Shown: positions 38,566-51,051 of the stretch, piece after piece | Numbering within the stretch: the first letter of the stretch is position 1 | Layout of the letters: every line of letters starts with the position of its first letter | Assembly: GCA_964006375.1 (NCBI GenBank) | Contig: OZ023262.1 | Location: forward strand, 196,727,907-196,791,906 | Length of the DNA: 64,000 nt | Origin: Tillus elongatus | Taxonomy: Eukaryota > Arthropoda > Insecta > Coleoptera > Cleridae | Direction of reading: 5' to 3' | Notes under the pieces: model-generated | The model's input: the letters and a program-made list of their open reading frames with translations, nothing else | What the model was told of the DNA's origin: nothing | The model's database searches: none | Translations under genes and position numbers: made by a program

Positions 38566-39960
38566 GGCAACACGTCAACGATTCTGGCAACACGGTCGCC
38601 GTAGACAGATACATCAGCGACAAGAAAGCTCAAATGGTCGTAGACACCGGCGCATCCAGAACGATTATACGTCGTGATATGATATCAAGATGGTGGGTAA
38701 GAGAGCCAGAAAGGGTATACAAAGTGACTGCAGCTAGTAGCGAACAGATTCGTGTATTTGGTGAGACTGGCGTCAAGCTACACATTGGAGTTTGGAAGAC
38801 CAAACAGCGACTTATTGTTGCTGCCATATCATACCCTATTATAATTGGCCTAATCTTCTGCAGGGTCACGGTTAGATCTCAAGAACAATATTTTTAATAT
38901 CGGTGAGGAGGAAGTAGTTATGTTTACCGTCAATAATCTTACAGTTCGAAAAGACACGGCCAAAGAGGGTGTCATTGTGAGAGCCGAAAATGAGAGTATT
39001 GTCCCAGTGAAGATAGTTGAAGATATTTGGGTACAAGTGGTGGGCATTACAGAACTAGAAGACAATGGTCTTTTCAAGAAATATCTACTAGTCGGTAAAA
39101 CTCTTGTTCAAGCAAAAGAACTGGCAGCTGTCAGTTGGCCAGAGCCAACCTCAAAAGCTTTGATCATACGATTCCCAAAGGCTTCGAAATCGGAACGTTC
39201 TCACCGGTAATCATCATACGGCGTTGCCACGACCAAGAAGAACCAGCCTCGTCCATCCCGGGTGAGCCACTTCCGGAACATCCACGTGACGTCTTAGTAG
39301 AAGCAGAAGCAGAGGAAATGTTTCGCCACTACAGAAGCAAGCAGTAGCAAAATTGCTTTCAAAATATCGCAACGTTTTCGTAACCGACAAGAACGATTTC
39401 GGAAGCACATACCTAGTACGCCATCGCATCGATACTGGGGCATCTGTACCGATCAAGCAATCACCGAGAAGGGTACCATTATCAAAACAGCACGAAGTTG
39501 ACACCATGCTAAGAAAGATGGAACAGGCACGATTTATAGAACCATATAAAAGCACCTGGGCACCTCCAGTGGTGTTAGTTGAAAATAAAGATGGCCCCAC
39601 AAGGTTTTGTGTAGATTATCACCGGTTGAATGAAGTCAGTAAGAAAGACAGCTATTCGTTTCCCAGAATTGACGATACACTTGATGCACTGGCAGGCACA
39701 AGAGGGTTTTCAACATTGGAGTTGAAAAGTGGTACTAACAAGTCGAGATTGGGCCCAAAGACGAAGAAAAGACTACGTTTACTCCTGGTAGTGACTGTGG
39801 CAGTTCAGCGTTATGCCGTTTCGGTTGTGTATTGCTCCAGCTACGTTTGAGCATCTAATGAAGACAATTCTAGGAGGTTTACACTGGAAGACATGTCTCG
39901 TGTATCTAGATAACATCATTATTTTAGGAAAGTATTCTTGCGTTATCACAAGACCTAATT
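38566..39960 (+). pseudogene. Ty3/Gypsy retrotransposon fragment (protease + RT)
   Basis: The protease opens with KAQMVVDTGASRTIIR (catalytic DTG intact). After a frameshift near 38855 the linker EEEVVMFTVNNLTV and a long segment to ~39210 follow. The RT (39353-39850) has IDTGASVPIKQSPRRVPL, RFIEPYKSTWAPPVVLV and FCVDYHRLNEVSKKDSYSFP. The palm reads FSTLELKSG where STLDLKSG is usual. A frame change then gives MPFRLCIAPATFEHLMKTIL and the catalytic box as VYLDNIII (YLDN instead of YLDD, 39903-39914). It ends soon after; RNase H, integrase and LTRs are missing. It was once a replicating polyprotein; both RT catalytic motifs are altered. Confidence 0.85.
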
Positions 39961-40540
<580 letters not shown>

Positions 40541-41035
40541 ATTGTAATGCCTTAATTATAATAGCGCCTCTTATTCTAATTAGACATATTGTAGCTTTAA
40601 ATATTATAATTGGTTTAAAACTTAACTAAACCAAGTAGTTGTCTATACCGTTAGTGTCTACGAAAAAATTGAGACGATACTAAAAGTGTGTATGTATACA
40701 TAAAATGAACTAAAATGAAATATTAGTTCCATTTCGTAGACATACTTGTCCTACTTTCAAGTTTTGGAGCTGCAACCTGCTTATTTGAGAATTGATTATA
40801 TAAACACACCAAATATACTGTAACACTGAACTTAATAAAACTTGAAATCAGGCGGTCTTGTCTTCCGTTCGACAGGCAATCGTAACTATCGCATTAATAC
40901 GTAATTGGCAGTGTCACTAAACTTTAAGTGTATGCTGTACCTAGATTCCTGTCCAGCTATATAAAAGAACTACTAGTCACCAAGTCTGATATGACTGAGA
41001 ATTTATATTACTTTTGATACTTAAAGCAATAAAAG
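40541..41035. other. spacer
   Basis: Nothing recognised. Confidence 0.45.
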
Positions 41036-41170
41036 CTCTTGACACTGCGAGTGCCTTATGGTAGCAAATTTTCTTAATTTTCTTTATGTAATAAACATTT
41101 TTATTCAAATTTTTGAAAAATATTAATTTGTGTCTGCAAAAATTCCCCTAATTAAAAGAACTAAAAGCAA
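41036..41170 (+). mobile_element. AT-core repeat, A-end fragment
   Basis: CTCTTGACACTGCGAGTGCC then TTATGGTAGCAAATTTTCTT; truncated and followed at once by another A end. Confidence 0.5.
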
Positions 41171-41212
41171 TAAGTATTGACGCCGCAAGTGCATTATGGT
41201 CAGTGTTTTCAT

Positions 41213-43632
41213 ACAGCACAAGATATTCTAAGAATGTTCTCACAATGCGAGAACATTCTCTTTTCAGAATATTTGTTTCCGAATGTTCTAATATTTACGG
41301 AATTTCAAACTTTAATCTTGAATATTCTGAGTACATTCATTCAATCACATCCCAATAAAATTCTTCATCAATATACTGAGAATATTTGAATAGATTATTA
41401 TTCCGAATATTCGCTCAGAATGTGCTTGAGATGTCCTTATAATAATATATAACTTTTAAAATTTAATGAAAAAAATAGATGATGATTACGGTATAGTGGT
41501 GAGAATTATAATAGTAACTATTTTGCATGTTTGATTCTGCTACCTGTTCTATGTTAATCACATCCGAAAATTGTATATTTAGGCAATCCCTTTTTTAGGC
41601 ATAAGGCGCATGTCCAGGCCGTCGAGAAGGGAAGATAACAAATGGCAAGATGGCAAGATGTCCGACAGACGTAAGTGAAAATTAATGTCAACATTAATGG
41701 TCTGTGGTCGATGTTGTATAAGGTTATATTCTAACATAATTAATTTAAAATAATAATGTGACATGAACACCGAGAACAGTGTGTAATTTCAAACAAAGAT
41801 CCAGAGTACAGAAGCAACTAAAACATGGTTCATGTTATCAAGAACTAAAACACACACAGTAAAGAAACAAGTTTTAAAGCATCTCCTGTTATTGACAGTG
41901 ACGATGGGTTCGCCAATTTTGCTTGAGACTGGATCATCTTACAAATTAGGTACACATATTGTATAATATATAATTTAAAAATTGTGTTATGTTCAATAGT
42001 TGCTAAGTCATGCAATATAAGCCACCACACCGTTTGATGGAGAAGTGCAAAAATGCTGCAAATCTATAGAATTGTCTAAGCAACATCTCAGGCTTTTTAC
42101 TCTCTGTGGAAGAAGTTAGCGCTGTGAGAAGTATCACTATAAAGTGCAGTAAATGTGGACCTGAACATCTGGTAGGAAGATGAATGTACAATAAAACTTG
42201 CAATTTGTCAGATACGCAATCACTTTGCCAAAGTATGCCTTTACAACCAGAATATCCAAGCTGTTGGTGACAAACATGGGGCAGCGGGATATGGAAATAG
42301 CTTTAGAAGTAAAAATCAAGTCCACGGGAGCAGAGTAGAAAGCAACCGTACAAGGGAAGAGTCAAAAATTCTGATCGATGACTTTCAGTTGTAGTTTTGC
42401 GTAAGTGCAAGTGAGTGTGATTTTGTGGCATGTTTTGTCAAATTTAGTTGTGTTCTATAAAGGTGTAAGTACTATTGTGTAATGCAATTCATTTAATGCC
42501 ACACTGAAAGCCTGTAGGTTCAATAGTCTAGCCAAATTTCAAGTAATTTCAGTGGGGTAACCCTGATTATTCATCTCGGAAACTATGTGTTTGGCTATTA
42601 AATTTTCTGAAGAACTGTATATTTATTTCATTTTTTTATATATTGAATTTTTAATTGTTTTATTAATATTTTACTCAGACATTTCTTTTTATAATTGTTA
42701 TAAGTACATACTTTATCTGAATAAATGTGCAATACTTGAATTGTTGACTTATTAAGTATCTGAACTTGAGTTTACAGGTGTGTGTAGCCACTGGAACAAT
42801 ATGGTAACCTACACAAGGGTGAGTGATTGAAGTGCAAATTGTAGCATATATGGCCTCTTGGGCTTGCTTATACGAAAATATATAAAAGTCCAGTTAAATG
42901 GTGGAAAATCAGTAAATGTTGAAGATAAATCTAATATTTCATATATCTGTGCATTTTCTTTATGTCTATGTCATTCAAAAAATAGATACAGGGTGTTTCA
43001 CATAGAACCGACACAAGGCAGGGCATTTAGGTAAACGTAAAATATAGCGATTTAACGCAACTAACCCTTGTACTAAGCTGCACCCCTGAGAAGTTATAGG
43101 CCTTCAAAGTGGGGTTTCAAATTTCTAAAGAAATTAATATCTCTGTAATACTTCAACTTGTACCAAATTTAGTTTTTCTAAATTGAAGTATTCCTGAGAT
43201 ATTGATTTTTTTCGAAATTTAAAACCCCACTTTGAAGGCCTATAACTTCTCAGGGATGCACCTTAGTATAGGCGTAAGTTGCGTTAAATCACCATATTTT
43301 AGTTTATCCTACATGCCCCTGGTCTGTATCGGTTCTTATGCGAAACACTCTGTATATCTTTTTAAAAAATGCAATGTTCTCATGAGTATATGTATGAACA
43401 TTTTGAGAAGATTCATTCAATGTTCGTGGAACATTTTCAGAACATATTGGGAGCTCCTAAGTATATTATAAATAACATTCTAATAACCTTATTGGTATGA
43501 CAGAATCTGCCCCATTCTCATGTTCATAGAATGTTCTATGAATATATATTGTACCTTGTAAGAATGTTCTGGGGATGTTTGAATATTATTTCGAAACATT
43601 CCTGGTATATTCTCAGAATATATCTGTGCTGT
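41213..43632. mobile_element. unclassified ~2.4 kb DNA transposon rich in GAATATTC/GAACATTC motifs
   Basis: Ends form an inverted repeat: ACAGCACAAGATATTCTAAG on the left, ACAGCACAGATATATTCTGA as reverse complement of the right. The first ~230 and last ~280 bases are packed with short palindrome-like motifs: AGAATGTTCTC/GAGAACATTCT as a hairpin at 41231-41259, GAATATTC, TTCTCAGAATAT. The interior shows no convincing transposase; weak frames occur around 41579-42325. A fold-back MITE (42989-43352) is nested in it. It resembles the 22224-25173 element in design but not in motif sequence. No superfamily assigned. Confidence 0.6.
42989..43352. mobile_element. fold-back MITE, TA target
   Basis: Almost entirely two arms of ~165 bp: CAGGGTGTTTCACATAGAAC on the left, GTTCTTATGCGAAACACTCTG on the right, sharing inner GAGAAGTTATAGGCCTTCAA. 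Flanked by TA on both sides. Length 364 bp, no coding capacity. A mariner/IS630-driven MITE is the likeliest origin. Confidence 0.85.
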
Positions 43633-44097
43633 CTGGGTTGGGACAGATCACCTTTAAATTGATCTAGATCAGATCATATATCTTTAAGTCTGTGGTTGAT
43701 AAATTTAAATTTAAAACCATCCCGTTATGTAACACACACATATATCTTTCAGCAAAAGCTAACCTAGATCAGATCATAATCTTAAAATTATTTTCGATCC
43801 AGAGCAAGATCAAATTTTGTTGAAAAGTGAGCTGACTTTTTAGAGTAACCAGTATTTTGTTTCTAAAGTATATTTCTTACAATATTTTGGTCTGTTGCCT
43901 TCGTCTGAACTCCAGAGACACCAAGCATTTTTTTCGTCGAAGGCTCATAACTTTTTTATATACATGCATAAGTTTTTGGCGTAGAATTATCTCTTTATAA
44001 TAGAAACCTGCTTACCAATCTTGACTGTCGTTGCTGTGTTATTTTCGGAAATACTAAAATTTTCCGATATAAAATCCAACATTTTCGTCAATATAAA

Positions 44098-44099
<2 letters not shown>

Positions 44100-44167
<68 letters not shown>
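44100..44167. repeat. (AT)n left of mariner
   Basis: AT core abutting the 44168 mariner. Confidence 0.97.
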
Positions 44168-44172
<5 letters not shown>

Positions 44173-45621
44173 TGTCCACGGATTGAGTGTGGGTAAGGTA
44201 TAAGTGACAAAATTTTTTTGAATTAGATTATGATAGTCTGGGAATCGCTCCTGCTTTGTCTTAAACTAAGATGTTGAGGAAATGAACAAAATCAATTAAT
44301 ATACAGGGTGGTTTAGAACTGATTTAATTACATGTGTTAAGAGTAAACTACCTTCGTTTGTAAAGAGTTATTAACAAAACTTGTTTAGAATTAAAATTTA
44401 TGACAGGCTCTCAATTTTCAGTCAGATCAGCCTACTTTGAATTTTCAAGTAAATTATTAAAATGTTTCCCTATCAACATGGAGCTTTTTACCTATGGTTT
44501 TCTGAACGCAGGTGCGCAAAGTAAGTAACCATGCAATGTTAAATAATAATTTATTAGTAAAATACAAAACGCTTATTGCTAACAAAAATCAAAACGAACA
44601 ACGAAAAATAAAGAAATTATTCAAATGTGCTGCCACCAACCGATACACATAACTCAGCCCGTTTAGTAAATGCTTTGTAGGCATTTTGAATATGTTGAAT
44701 TGGAATACCGTCAATTGCCTCTCTCAACCTCAGTTTCAATAATTCAAGATCGTTGTTTAATGGAGCCGCGTAGACTTTCTGTTTGAGATAGCCCCAAAAA
44801 TAAAAGTCCATTAAGGTAACTTCGGGACTTCTGGGAGGCCAAGGTATTGGCCCATATAGACCAATCCACCGCCCAGGAAATTCGCGATCTAACCATTCTC
44901 GAACGATTCCTGTTGAATGTGCTGGGTGGCCGTCATGCTGAAAGTATGCTGTTTGTCTATCTTCTAGTGACATGTTATGCAAATGGTCTTGAAGAATATT
45001 TTCCAGCATTTCCAGATAAGTGTACTGGTTTGTAACCACTTTTTTTACACCAGCGGCGGAAATCGAATAATTTGGCCAGCGTTCAAGGAATTTTCTTATT
45101 ACTTTCTGATAAGAATGTTCTTCATCCAAACCATGCCAAACAATAAACACTTTTTGTTCTGTTGTTAACATTTTTAAATACAGAAGCTTGCCGATAGTGA
45201 TTTTTTTACTGGCTGAGATGAAAGCAAACCTACCACAAGTTTAATTATGGTAAAGACTTTTTTTAATACAGTTTCAAGAATTTTTTAAAGTACACCTAAT
45301 CACAGAAGCCGTCAAATGTCATTTAAATAAAATCGCAGCTAAAAAAATTTCATAGTTGGCTGATCTGTTTGAAAATTGAGAGCCTGTCATAGATTTTAAT
45401 TATAAACAATTTTTGTTAATAACTTTTTGCGGTATCTTCATAAACGAAGGTAGTTTACTCTTAATGCATTTTATTACATCAGTTATAAACCACAAATTGA
45501 TTTTGTTCATTTTCTCAACATCTAAGTTTAAGACAAAGCAGGAGCGATTCCCAGAATATCATAATTTAATTCGAAATTTTTTTGTCACTTATACCTTACC
45601 CACACTCAATCCGTGGACACA

Positions 45622-45624
<3 letters not shown>
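44168..45624 (-). mobile_element. mariner/IS630 deletion derivative with ~265 bp TIRs
   Basis: Left GTGTGTCCACGGATTGAGTG and right CACTCAATCCGTGGACACAC are reverse complements. Similarity continues inward through GACAGGCTCTCAATTTTCA to about 44440 and 45358. Flanked by TA inside (AT)n. It encodes a shortened transposase on the minus strand. Different family from the 36471/46909 pair, judging by TIR sequence. Confidence 0.87.
44617..45171 (-). CDS. internally deleted mariner/IS630 transposase
   Basis: A 184-residue uninterrupted frame. Residues 1-45 are the N-terminal HTH part (MLTTEQKVFIVWHGLDEE, SISAAGVKKVV). The frame then jumps to TYLEMLENILQDHLHN, which in full-length relatives lies about 170 residues further on, so the first catalytic Asp is missing. 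The rest is intact: FQHDGHPAHSTGIV with the second Asp, PRSPEVTLMDFYFWGYLKQK with the third (41 residues between by my count), and a C-terminal tail to GGSTFE. It cannot catalyse transposition but keeps DNA-binding and part of the DDE fold; it could act as a passive or inhibitory product if transcribed. The first Met is taken as the start. Confidence is high for family, low for expression. Confidence 0.8.
   Translation of the reverse strand: MLTTEQKVFIVWHGLDEEHSYQKVIRKFLERWPNYSISAAGVKKVVTNQYTYLEMLENILQDHLHNMSLEDRQTAYFQHDGHPAHSTGIVREWLDREFPGRWIGLYGPIPWPPRSPEVTLMDFYFWGYLKQKVYAAPLNNDLELLKLRLREAIDGIPIQHIQNAYKAFTKRAELCVSVGGSTFE

Positions 45625-45697
<73 letters not shown>
45625..45697. repeat. 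(AT)n right of mariner
   Basis: Second half of the AT tract split by the 44168 mariner; no B block follows. Confidence 0.97.
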
Positions 45698-46122
<425 letters not shown>

Positions 46123-46162
46123 GCTATTATTATATATTCTTATTTTCATATGTTATTGCAAA

Positions 46163-46430
46163 AAAGATCTGGACCCAGCAAGTGCGTTATGGTAACAAAT
46201 TTTCATACAAGTGTTTTTAATGTTGAATATGTTCTCTTAAGTAAGACTTCATATTTAACCTTTATACTTTATAGTAGTAACAATGTACCATATTTCATCC
46301 AAATAACTTTTTGTTTGAAAAAAGTATAAAAATCTACCGGGCATAAATTTAACATTTTCCCGAAAAAACTGGTCTCACTTTCCCGGCCAACGAACCTATC
46401 CAAGCAATTTACACGCAAACTATAGAAAAT
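46163..46430 (+). mobile_element. AT-core repeat, A-end fragment
   Basis: AAAGATCTGGACCCAGCAAG, then GTTATGGTAACAAATTTTCA, TAGTAGTAACAATGTACCAT and CGGCCAACGAACCTATCCAA. Confidence 0.6.
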
Positions 46431-46908
46431 TAAATTTTATATAAAATTGATGGACTTTAACTTTGAACTATGTTAAGGTTTAAAAAAAATCAAATCATTA
46501 AAAGGGTGACCCACCCCTAATTCGCCCCTTTTTGAGTTTATATCTACTTCAAATTCTTGTCAAATAAGGATGTTGATAAAAGAAAACCATCTACCAAATT
46601 TGGTTGTTCTATTTAGGGCACTGCTGCAATACAGCTGTTTCTTGTAATTATTAAAGAATCTTCTGAGGTCAATAACTTACCAACCATGGGCGTCAGAGAA
46701 AAATGTTATATAAGAAATCGGCATGTTTTGAGGTCCTCTACACTCACACATTCTGTGTCCATTGCATTGTGAATCACCCTGTATATAAATAAATAATAAA
46801 TAAATTTGTTATTATTATTATTAATTATACATTTTGCGATACAAAGAATCGGAGCTTGTACTGGCATACAACACAATTTATAGCATAGATGTAAAGTAAA
46901 GATATATA
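46431..46908. other. spacer
   Basis: Nothing recognised apart from short A/T-rich simple repeats near 46785-46830. Confidence 0.45.
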
Positions 46909-48824
46909 GGGTGGCGCATTGAAAACGAAACAGACCGATTTGCGTCCAGAGAATTTTTTTAAGAGACGCTGAAACACGTCAATTTTAATATTGATGGGGA
47001 CATGTTTTGAGATAAACTCAACTTTGTCACATCAACTCTTTAAGGGTGATGATACCAACCCTTGTATTTTAAATAGGGAACATGGGTCGAGTGTTACATC
47101 ATTTGAAAGCTCTTTCTTTTATAAATTCACACAAATTTTTTTGGAAGTTTTATCAACTCGTTTAAAAATTATTCACAGTTGAAGATGCAAAAACGCATTG
47201 CACTCATTCCGATAAGAAATGTGCTGATAGTCAATGTTTTGTTGGTTTGTAAACAAAAAATGGACTATCAGAACATTTCTTATCGGAATGACAGAAATGC
47301 GGTTTATTATTTCAGTTTATCGGTCGGTTTGATACTTGATAGTACTACCGAAAATTAATTTCACAATGGTGTATTCTGTAGAAGAAAGAGTTGAAATAAT
47401 TCCTCTTTTTTTCAAAAACGATGGCTGTGCCAACCGTACCGCAAATTTGTTTAATGAACGACATCCGAACAGACATGATAATAGAAAATACATTTTGGGG
47501 TTAGTTGCAAAGTGTCGACAAAGTGGTTCAGTATCCAACAAGAAACGGAATCCTGAACGTGAATTTCCGATTAGAAATGAGACTACCGAGATTGAACTTT
47601 TAGGACAAATTGCTGCAGACTCAACTTTGAGCACGAGAAAATTGGCCACTGTTTCAAACATCAAAAGAAGAACTATTCAGCGAATATTCAAGCATCATAA
47701 ATTTCACCCGTATAAAATTCATCTTGTACAACAACTGAATGAAGATGCTTTTGATCGGCGGCTGGAGTTTTGTGAAGTTATGACTGCACCAATAGCTAAT
47801 AACGGGAACTTTCTGTTCAATATCTGTTTTTCAGACGAGTGTACGTTTTTATTAAACTCTACAGTCAATCGTCATAATTGTCGTTATTGGGCAGATAATA
47901 ATCCAAGAAATTTTCACGAAGTCCAGACTCAAACTCCACATAAATTGAATGTCTGGACTGGCATTTTTGGAGACCGTTTAATCGGACCAATTTTTCTTGG
48001 TGGCAATTTGAGTGGTAAAACGTATTTGGAGTTACTAGAAGATATCCTTTACCCTCTAGTAATTTACATTGTTGAAAATGATGATCGCTATCGAGAAAAT
48101 CAATCAGTGTGTCAACAAGACGGAGCTCCTCCGCATTTTTCACAACGTGTTATGGAGTTTTCAAACAGAGAGTTTCCAGAGCAATGGATTGAGCGTAGAG
48201 GTGCTATTGAGTGGCCCCCTATATCACCGGATTTAACTCCTTTAGACTTATTTCTATAGGGCCATTTAAAGAGTAAAATTTTCTTCAACAGAACCGGAGT
48301 CTTTAGAAGAATTACGACGACGCATTGTTGAAGAATGCCGTCTAATAACTCCACAAATGCTCCAGAATGTCAGAGCTCGTTTTGAACAAAATTTGTACTT
48401 TTGTATGGAAGCTGGTGGTCAACAATTTGAACACTTACTTAACGAATAAACATTTTTGAACGTTTGGTTTTGTTTTTAGTTTTTTTTAACGAAAAATTGA
48501 CTAATTAGTGCATTTCTTACCACAATGAATGGAATACTTTCTTGCAACTCCAACTGTGAATAATTTTTAAACGAGTTGATAAAACTTCCAAAAAAATTTA
48601 TGTGCTGAATTCAGAAAAGAAAGAGCTTTCAAATGATGTAACACTCGACCCATGTTCCTTATTTAAAATATAAGTGTTGTTATCCCCACCCTTAAGGGGT
48701 TGATGTGACAAAGTTGAGTTTTATGTCAAAACATGTCCCACTCAATATTAAAATTTACGTGTTTCAGCGTTTCTTAAAAAAAATTCTCTGGACGCAAATC
48801 GGTCTGTTTCGTTTTCAATGCGCC

Positions 48825-48828
<4 letters not shown>
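46909..48828 (+). mobile_element. mariner/IS630 (DD41D-type) transposon, best-preserved copy
   Basis: 1,920 bp, bounded by TA and by GGGTGGCGCATTGAAAACGA and its reverse complement TCGTTTTCAATGCGCCACCC. The inverted repeats continue inward for roughly 340 bp (shared AACTCGTTTAAAAATTATTC and ATGTTACATCATTTGAAAGC type blocks). A second inverted pair (TTCCGATAAGAAATGT) lies at 47205-47295. The right end abuts an AT tract with an AT-core B block; the left flank is not clearly AT-core. Confidence 0.88.
47366..48449 (+). pseudogene. mariner/IS630 transposase (DUF4817 HTH + DDE_3), nearly intact
   Basis: The start is set at the Met of MVYSVEERVEIIPLFFKN, as in the sister copy; an upstream in-frame Met (47336) is possible. 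The N-terminal HTH domain spans ~1-110 (VSNIKRRTIQRIFKHHKF). The DDE domain follows: FSDECTFLLN with the first Asp, LNVWTGIFGDRLIGPIF, VCQQDGAPPHFSQRVM with the second, and WPPISPDLTPLDLFL with the third. I count 41 residues between the second and third (DD41D). A TAG at 48257-48259 stands where the conserved Trp codon belongs. A frameshift follows at about 48285, after which the C-terminal tail reads in another frame to a TAA at 48447. It acted on its own TIRs at TA sites. Two lesions make it a recent pseudogene. Confidence 0.87.
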
Positions 48829-48913
<85 letters not shown>

Positions 48914-48962
48914 ACAGATCTCCGCATTAGCGAATTTTTTAGAGAACGACAAATTCGCTAAA
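48829..48962 (+). mobile_element. AT-core repeat, AT tract plus B-end palindrome
   Basis: AT tract 48829-48911, then GATCTCCGCATTAGCGAATT and the palindrome partner AAATTCGCTAAAA. Most of the B block is missing. Confidence 0.6.
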
Positions 48963-50190
48963 AAGGCAAAGTTATTATTTCCACTTCATATTTGTAAGTG
49001 AAACTTGAAGCCGGAATTGTGCTAGTGAACAATTTCGTCAATTAAATATGTTTGAAGAACTAGAAAACCATACTTTATAACCTGATCATTATGTTATTTG
49101 AAAGGCAAACTCCATTCTTAAATAACAAAATTGCTAATATAGTTGTTGGATATTATTGTGTCTGCTCTAAAAACTTTATAAAACAAAGAGAAATTAACTT
49201 CACGACTGAACTGTTGAAATCAAGGATCATTAATATCAAATTTATCGGCCAGCAATAGTGTGTTAATTATATTTAACGGAATGCACACCTCTATAATAAC
49301 AGAATAGAAGTAAGGCAAAAACATCATAATATCTTTATTTTGCACAGAACATCGCTAATTAAGATGTAATTTTATCCAGAGGCTATAACATTACTTCTGC
49401 GAAGACACTTCCCAAGTGCTGGTTCGCCACTAGAAAAGACTAAGCAAAACAGAAAAATAAAGAAGAAAGGTGTTTTCGCTATTAGGTGACCCTTGAACGC
49501 AAATAAATTTACACTAATTGCGTTAACCTGATTTTGGCTTGCGGGTAAAAGAATATACGATTTTGACAGGCTTGTTAAATATTATGAGGTAATAAATCAT
49601 CATCGTCTTTAGATGAGATTCTGCGCGAAAATGATTAATGTTTAATAATTGAAGTAAAGACGGTCGGATATTTAGAAGATCCTTTCCAATTTTTTTAAAT
49701 TAAATTATAACACGTTTGAATTAAAGTGTTTGATATAGTTTGGGTGCTGGTAGCAAATTCTTCTTCTTTGTAAATTTTCTTGGCAATTTTTTTTTCAATG
49801 GAGTAAAAGATTTCATATAAAATAGGGCCCAACTAATTTTAGTGCTCTAAAATGTTTATTTTGCAGTAATCATTTATTGTGCAGGCCGTCCATTGTAAAA
49901 GGTTGCAACAGGGCTTGCCCGAGAACTGCTGAGAATTTCGTAACACTCTCAAAACATGTCAATTTTGCTTGCGAGGGAGATACTTTTCTGAACCCTAACA
50001 GAATTTGTAGCATTTAACCTCTAGCGTTGGTGACTTTTACCCCGTTCATCTGGATAAGGAAGGTAGGTCCACTGGCACTTTTCTGGAAAGGCCCTCTGAT
50101 TATCTGTTCAAAGCTGTTATCTCAAAATCTACCCATTAGTTTTTGAGATACTTAACTTAAGCTACCATTTTAAAAACTACCGATTCGTTT
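48963..50190. other. long spacer
   Basis: About 1.2 kb without recognisable genes, element ends or RNA genes. Confidence 0.45.
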
Positions 50191-50229
50191 TTAGCGTTTC
50201 ACGGAAAATTGACTAATGAGAAAATCTGT

Positions 50230-50232
<3 letters not shown>

Positions 50233-50296
<64 letters not shown>
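50233..50296. repeat. (AT)n left of MITE
   Basis: AT core of the 50191 copy; only TATAT remains to the right of the MITE. Confidence 0.97.
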
Positions 50297-50299
<3 letters not shown>

Positions 50300-51051
50300 G
50301 TGTTTCTAAATTGATGCGAAAAATTTTACAGTGTGATTCTTTGGCGAAAAATAAGGGGTGTCTTTTATATAAAGTTTTTCTTGAAACCCCTTCTCCTCCA
50401 AGTTACAGCCCTTTGAAATTTTAACAACAAAAAAAGTTTTCATTAAATTTCTCCGTTATGAAATAATGTAAAAAAACGAAATTTTTCAGATGCATAGGGC
50501 TAACAAAATGACAGTTTTAAATGGATTTTGTAACCCTATAATGTTATCACAAGAGGGTGAAAAAACTTACCCTTTTTATCAGTACTTTTTATTTTGTGTA
50601 CTGTTTTCTATTAAGAAAAATGATTTAGAAAGAAGGATTCATTTAGCAACTTTTTTATATCTTGACATTTTCTCATAAAATTGTTAGTTTCATCACAAAA
50701 AAATAAAATATTACTCAGATCGATGTCACATGAATTTACAGAGTAGTTATTTGCTGAAAAATCAAGTACGTGGTATGCTGTCTGTTTATCACCCGCTTGT
50801 GATAATATTATAGGGTTACAAAATCCATTTAAAACTGTCATTTTGTTAGCTTTATGCATCTACAAAATTTCGTTTTTTTAAATTATTTCATAATGGAGAA
50901 ATTTAATGAAAACTTTTTTTTGCCAAAATTTCAAAGGGCTGTAACTTGGAGGAGAAGGGGTTTCAAGAAAAACTTTATAAAAAAGACACCCCTTATTTTT
51001 CGCCATAGAATCACCCTGTAAAATTTTTCGCATCAATTTAGAAACACCGTG
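50297..51051. mobile_element. 755 bp MITE with ~270 bp TIRs, TA target
   Basis: CAGGTGTTTCTAAATTGATG on the left, CATCAATTTAGAAACACCGTG on the right. The arms run 50297-50567 and 50782-51051 and include AAACCCCTTCTCCTCCAAGT and its complement. TA flanks both ends. The ~215 bp spacer has no recognised coding sequence. Confidence 0.87.

Larger units (their letters stand above)
41172..44167 (+). mobile_element. AT-core repeat split by a ~2.4 kb transposon
   Basis: A-end signature ATTGACGCCGCAAGTGCATT is broken after GTGTTTTCAT by the 41213-43632 element. AT-core body motifs reappear at 43940-44090 (GAAGGCTCATAACTTTTTTA, TGTGTTATTTTCGGAAATAC) and lead into an AT tract that hosts a mariner. Confidence 0.55.

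Noticed and set aside
38566..39960. Endogenous retrovirus with envelope
   Set aside because: Only protease and RT blocks are present; no envelope-like frame, integrase or LTR is found.
47317..47664. Minus-strand frame opposite the mariner transposase
   Set aside because: It overlaps the recognised transposase frame and has no family resemblance; a shadow frame. The same holds for 37681-37986.
50611..50859. Small gene inside the 755 bp MITE
   Set aside because: Most of the frame lies in one TIR arm, and the opposite arm gives the same start (MHRANKMTVLNGFCNP). It reflects arm symmetry rather than a gene.
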